From Gnetum montanum (lineage: Eukaryota > Streptophyta > Gnetopsida > Gnetales > Gnetaceae): a stretch of 57,802 nucleotides of DNA. The notes under the pieces were generated by a model. That model saw only the letters and a program-made list of their open reading frames with translations. It made no database searches and was not told where the DNA came from. Both the position numbers and the translations under genes were made by a program. Positions 55,519-57,802 of this stretch are shown here, one piece after another. The stretch's first letter is position 1, and every line of letters starts with the position of its first letter. The stretch is taken from assembly GCA_015680685.1 (NCBI GenBank), contig MNCI01008940.1:57824-115625 (forward strand), given 5' to 3'.

Positions 55519-57032
55519 TTAAGGAAAATCTTGGTTGTGAGATAGGTGCTTCACTTTCAAGGTAATTTATGGATAACAATACACTTGATTACATTGTCTT
55601 ACTATTACCCTTATGCTAGCTACATTTGTAGATTCTTAATACATCATGTTTTTACATAGACTAAATCATGTATATGCCTACCACACCATATCTTCTATTT
55701 TAAAAAAATTACCAAGTAAGGAACAAAATCATAGATCATGTTATAACTCTAATGTGATATCTAATATGTTGACTAATGAAATTTGAAGTTGATATTTTGC
55801 TCCTTAGTTAGCAATGTTTTCAATATAGAAGTAGAATTCTCTTTCCTAGAAAACATCCTATAAACATAGATCATTTTATATTAAAAATCTTATATGCAAT
55901 TCTTCCCTATTTTTTTAGAGTCCTTGAATATAGTTTTCCTCCTCATAATTAATTTCACTTCCTTTTAATTATTTTATAAGCTATCTCCATTGATCTAAGT
56001 TTTGTCATCAAGTACCTTTCAATCTCTCTCTCTTTATTTTTGATTCCATCAATAATTATTTTGATAGACTTTTCACTCATTACCTTAATTGTATGTGTGC
56101 TTATAAGTCTTTTAAATTTACTTTGACACATTATTTAAATTCATGAGTGTTTCTTATTCTTCATAAACTTTCCTTAGCATTTTTCTCATTAATTACAAGT
56201 TCTCATTATCTTTGCCTTCATCATATTCATGAGTTACATCTTATTAATATTAACTTTCCTATATTATTTTTTTATAACATTGAATGTTTACATTTCACAA
56301 TATGTAAGTTCTGTAATTTTCACATTTCTCTATAATTTTATCTTGCTTCAAGATCTTTACACAACATTGGACAATTTAGTAGATCTAATTATTCTAGAAT
56401 TCCCTTATGGAGAATTTTAAATTAGTTCCAGCTTCCTCAATTAATGCTAAATTTTCTATTTCTTGTATAAATGTGAAAAAATTTGTTGACTTTCAAAATG
56501 TAGATTTACAAGCTAATGAGTAAAAATTTGTAACACCTTCTTCTAGTAATGTTAATGCAACTAAGACACCTAATTTTGTTCTTTGCAATGATGTATATGA
56601 GTTTTACATCACAATATGTGTTCATTCAAATTTTGCATTACCTACCTCATAATCAAAGTTTCACTTCACAATTAAATAATAAGGATCATCACCCAAAGTC
56701 ATAATGCTCATCCCACCAATCAGGGTCTCAAAAGGGCTGGTATATAAGCGAAAGTCTAACTTCTTCAAGTGGTTGTGCCTAGGCTAGAACCCAAGTCTTC
56801 GACTTGAGAAACGATAACCTTACCATTACTCCAAATAATGGTCCCTTCTGTAATTAAATAATGGGATGCAAAAACATGACATTCAATTCCTTCATACCAA
56901 GTATTATTCTTTTTTAATGCTTGTTGAGCTAGGCAATGCTTTAATGATGTAGTAGATCTAATAAACTAGATGTACGAGCTTACTATCTCTTAGCTACTAT
57001 TCCAATTAAGTACCAAAGTGCTATTAACAAGT
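55519..57032 (+). other. AT-rich intergenic sequence
   Basis: No gene is supported. Short open frames near 56147-56420 are AT-rich translations without family features. Only the SINE-like unit at 56700-56840 stands out. Confidence 0.5.
56700..56840 (-). repeat. tRNA-derived SINE-like unit
   Basis: On the minus strand, GGAGTAATGGTAAGGTTATCG (in parts: AATGGTAAGGTTATCG at 56831-56812) resembles a tRNA D-arm with A box, and GGGTTCTAGCC (56792-56782) fits a B box. A body of about 70 bases follows. An intact tRNA fold is not present. It is unrelated in sequence to the unit at 33400-33535. Confidence 0.45.
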
Positions 57033-57802
57033 GATGAGTCATGCTTTGGTAGGGCTCCGATATCGAATATCTGATATCAGAACCATGTTATTGGGTATCC
57101 AATATCAGGGCACAGCCTCCAATGTCGGGGATCTGATATCACCTCATCTGTGTTAGCCTATAAATACAACACTTGGGTGCACAGTTTGGATATAGATTTT
57201 ATAGATTTTAGAGATAGACATAGAGAAGTTTTGTTAGTTTGTTTCTAGTGCATGCCGATAGTGTGATGTTAAGTGATTGTATAGCATTCTTATTCAAGTG
57301 TGGTGTACTTGGACACGTTACATGTTCAGCAATAAAGATCAAGATTACTTCCATCATTGTAGCATCCACTTAGCTTTATTATTGTTAATTACCTAAATGT
57401 TTACTATTTTCCTTAGTTAATGTTTATCATTTATTATTCTTTATTGTTTCTATCATTAAGTGGAATGAGTACGACTACTCACAAGCACTTAAGTGTAATT
57501 ACTTGATAACCTAGTAGTGTTATCGTTTGGTACACCCAATAACAATGCGCTTGGTAATCCCAACAGTAGTTGCATGAAGTCCAAGGCATGTATGGAAGGT
57601 TAGGAATGGATACTCATTGCACGTAGGTTAGTTTAGACTTTACTTTCTATTTTTAATTAGTTAAATAATTGATTTTCTTATTATCGTTAGGAGTAGCATA
57701 AGGCCACAATGACATCAATTATCATAAGCCTCACTTTGGACTAAACCATATGTGACAAAGCTACTACTAGTCCAAATGGAAAGCTAGTGAACTATGATCA
57801 AG
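57033..57802 (+). repeat. C-family LTR, cut by the window end
   Basis: It begins TGATGAGTCATGCTTTGG. U3 carries GATATCGAATATCTGATATC and TTGGGTATCCAATATCAGGG (57091-57110), and the TATA box is TATAAATA (57159-57166). R/U5 aligns with 13879-14500. It is a separate insertion from element C; whether it is a 5', 3' or solo LTR cannot be told. It preserves the complete U3 that both LTRs of C lack in part. Confidence 0.8.

Overview
This is plant nuclear DNA, and the low gene density with large nested LTR retrotransposons suggests a big seed-plant genome, possibly a gymnosperm. That placement is inference. Only one host gene is supported. Nearly everything else is decayed retroelement sequence with stops and frameshifts. 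Seven single Ns mark contig joins, and at least three of those joins carry scaffolding errors.

Layout. 1-2282: a Ty3 gag/protease fragment, a promoter-bearing repeat called R here, and two L1-type LINE fragments. 2283-31651: element A, a Ty3/gypsy element of the Athila/Tat kind (tRNA-Asp primer site, DLG protease). It is interrupted by element B (5912-23159), a chromovirus-type Ty3 element with an initiator-Met primer site. B's 3' LTR is in turn interrupted by element C (13879-22689), a relative of A that lacks pol. 31652-36840: L1-type LINE, a tRNA-derived SINE, a GAATAGTG minisatellite, an inverted copy of R, and the 3' end of a second kind of LINE. 37700-40775: a two-exon gene for a C2H2 zinc-finger protein with a PARP-like C-terminal domain (418 aa). 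42508-55217: element D, on the minus strand, a third Athila/Tat-like element. 55519-57802: AT-rich sequence, a second SINE-like unit, and the start of another C-family LTR cut by the window end.

The most interesting biology is shared by elements A, C and D. Each carries, between pol and the 3' LTR, a gene of up to about 930 codons beginning ATG-GCA/C-CC. In C and D it has a globular domain resembling the plant 'putative transposon protein' domain, and in all three a long coiled coil containing EYM(E/A)LA..CYANLAMLT. A spacer of about 2 kb precedes this gene. The spacer contains an internal TATA box directly preceded by a copy of that family's own U3 motif, and further upstream an RNA hairpin with one compensatory base-pair change. 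The U3 motif differs between families, but the internal copy matches its own LTR in each case. I infer a second internal promoter under the same control as the LTR, possibly serving a regulatory or packaging protein encoded by the element. Element C lost all of pol but kept gag, the spacer and this gene.
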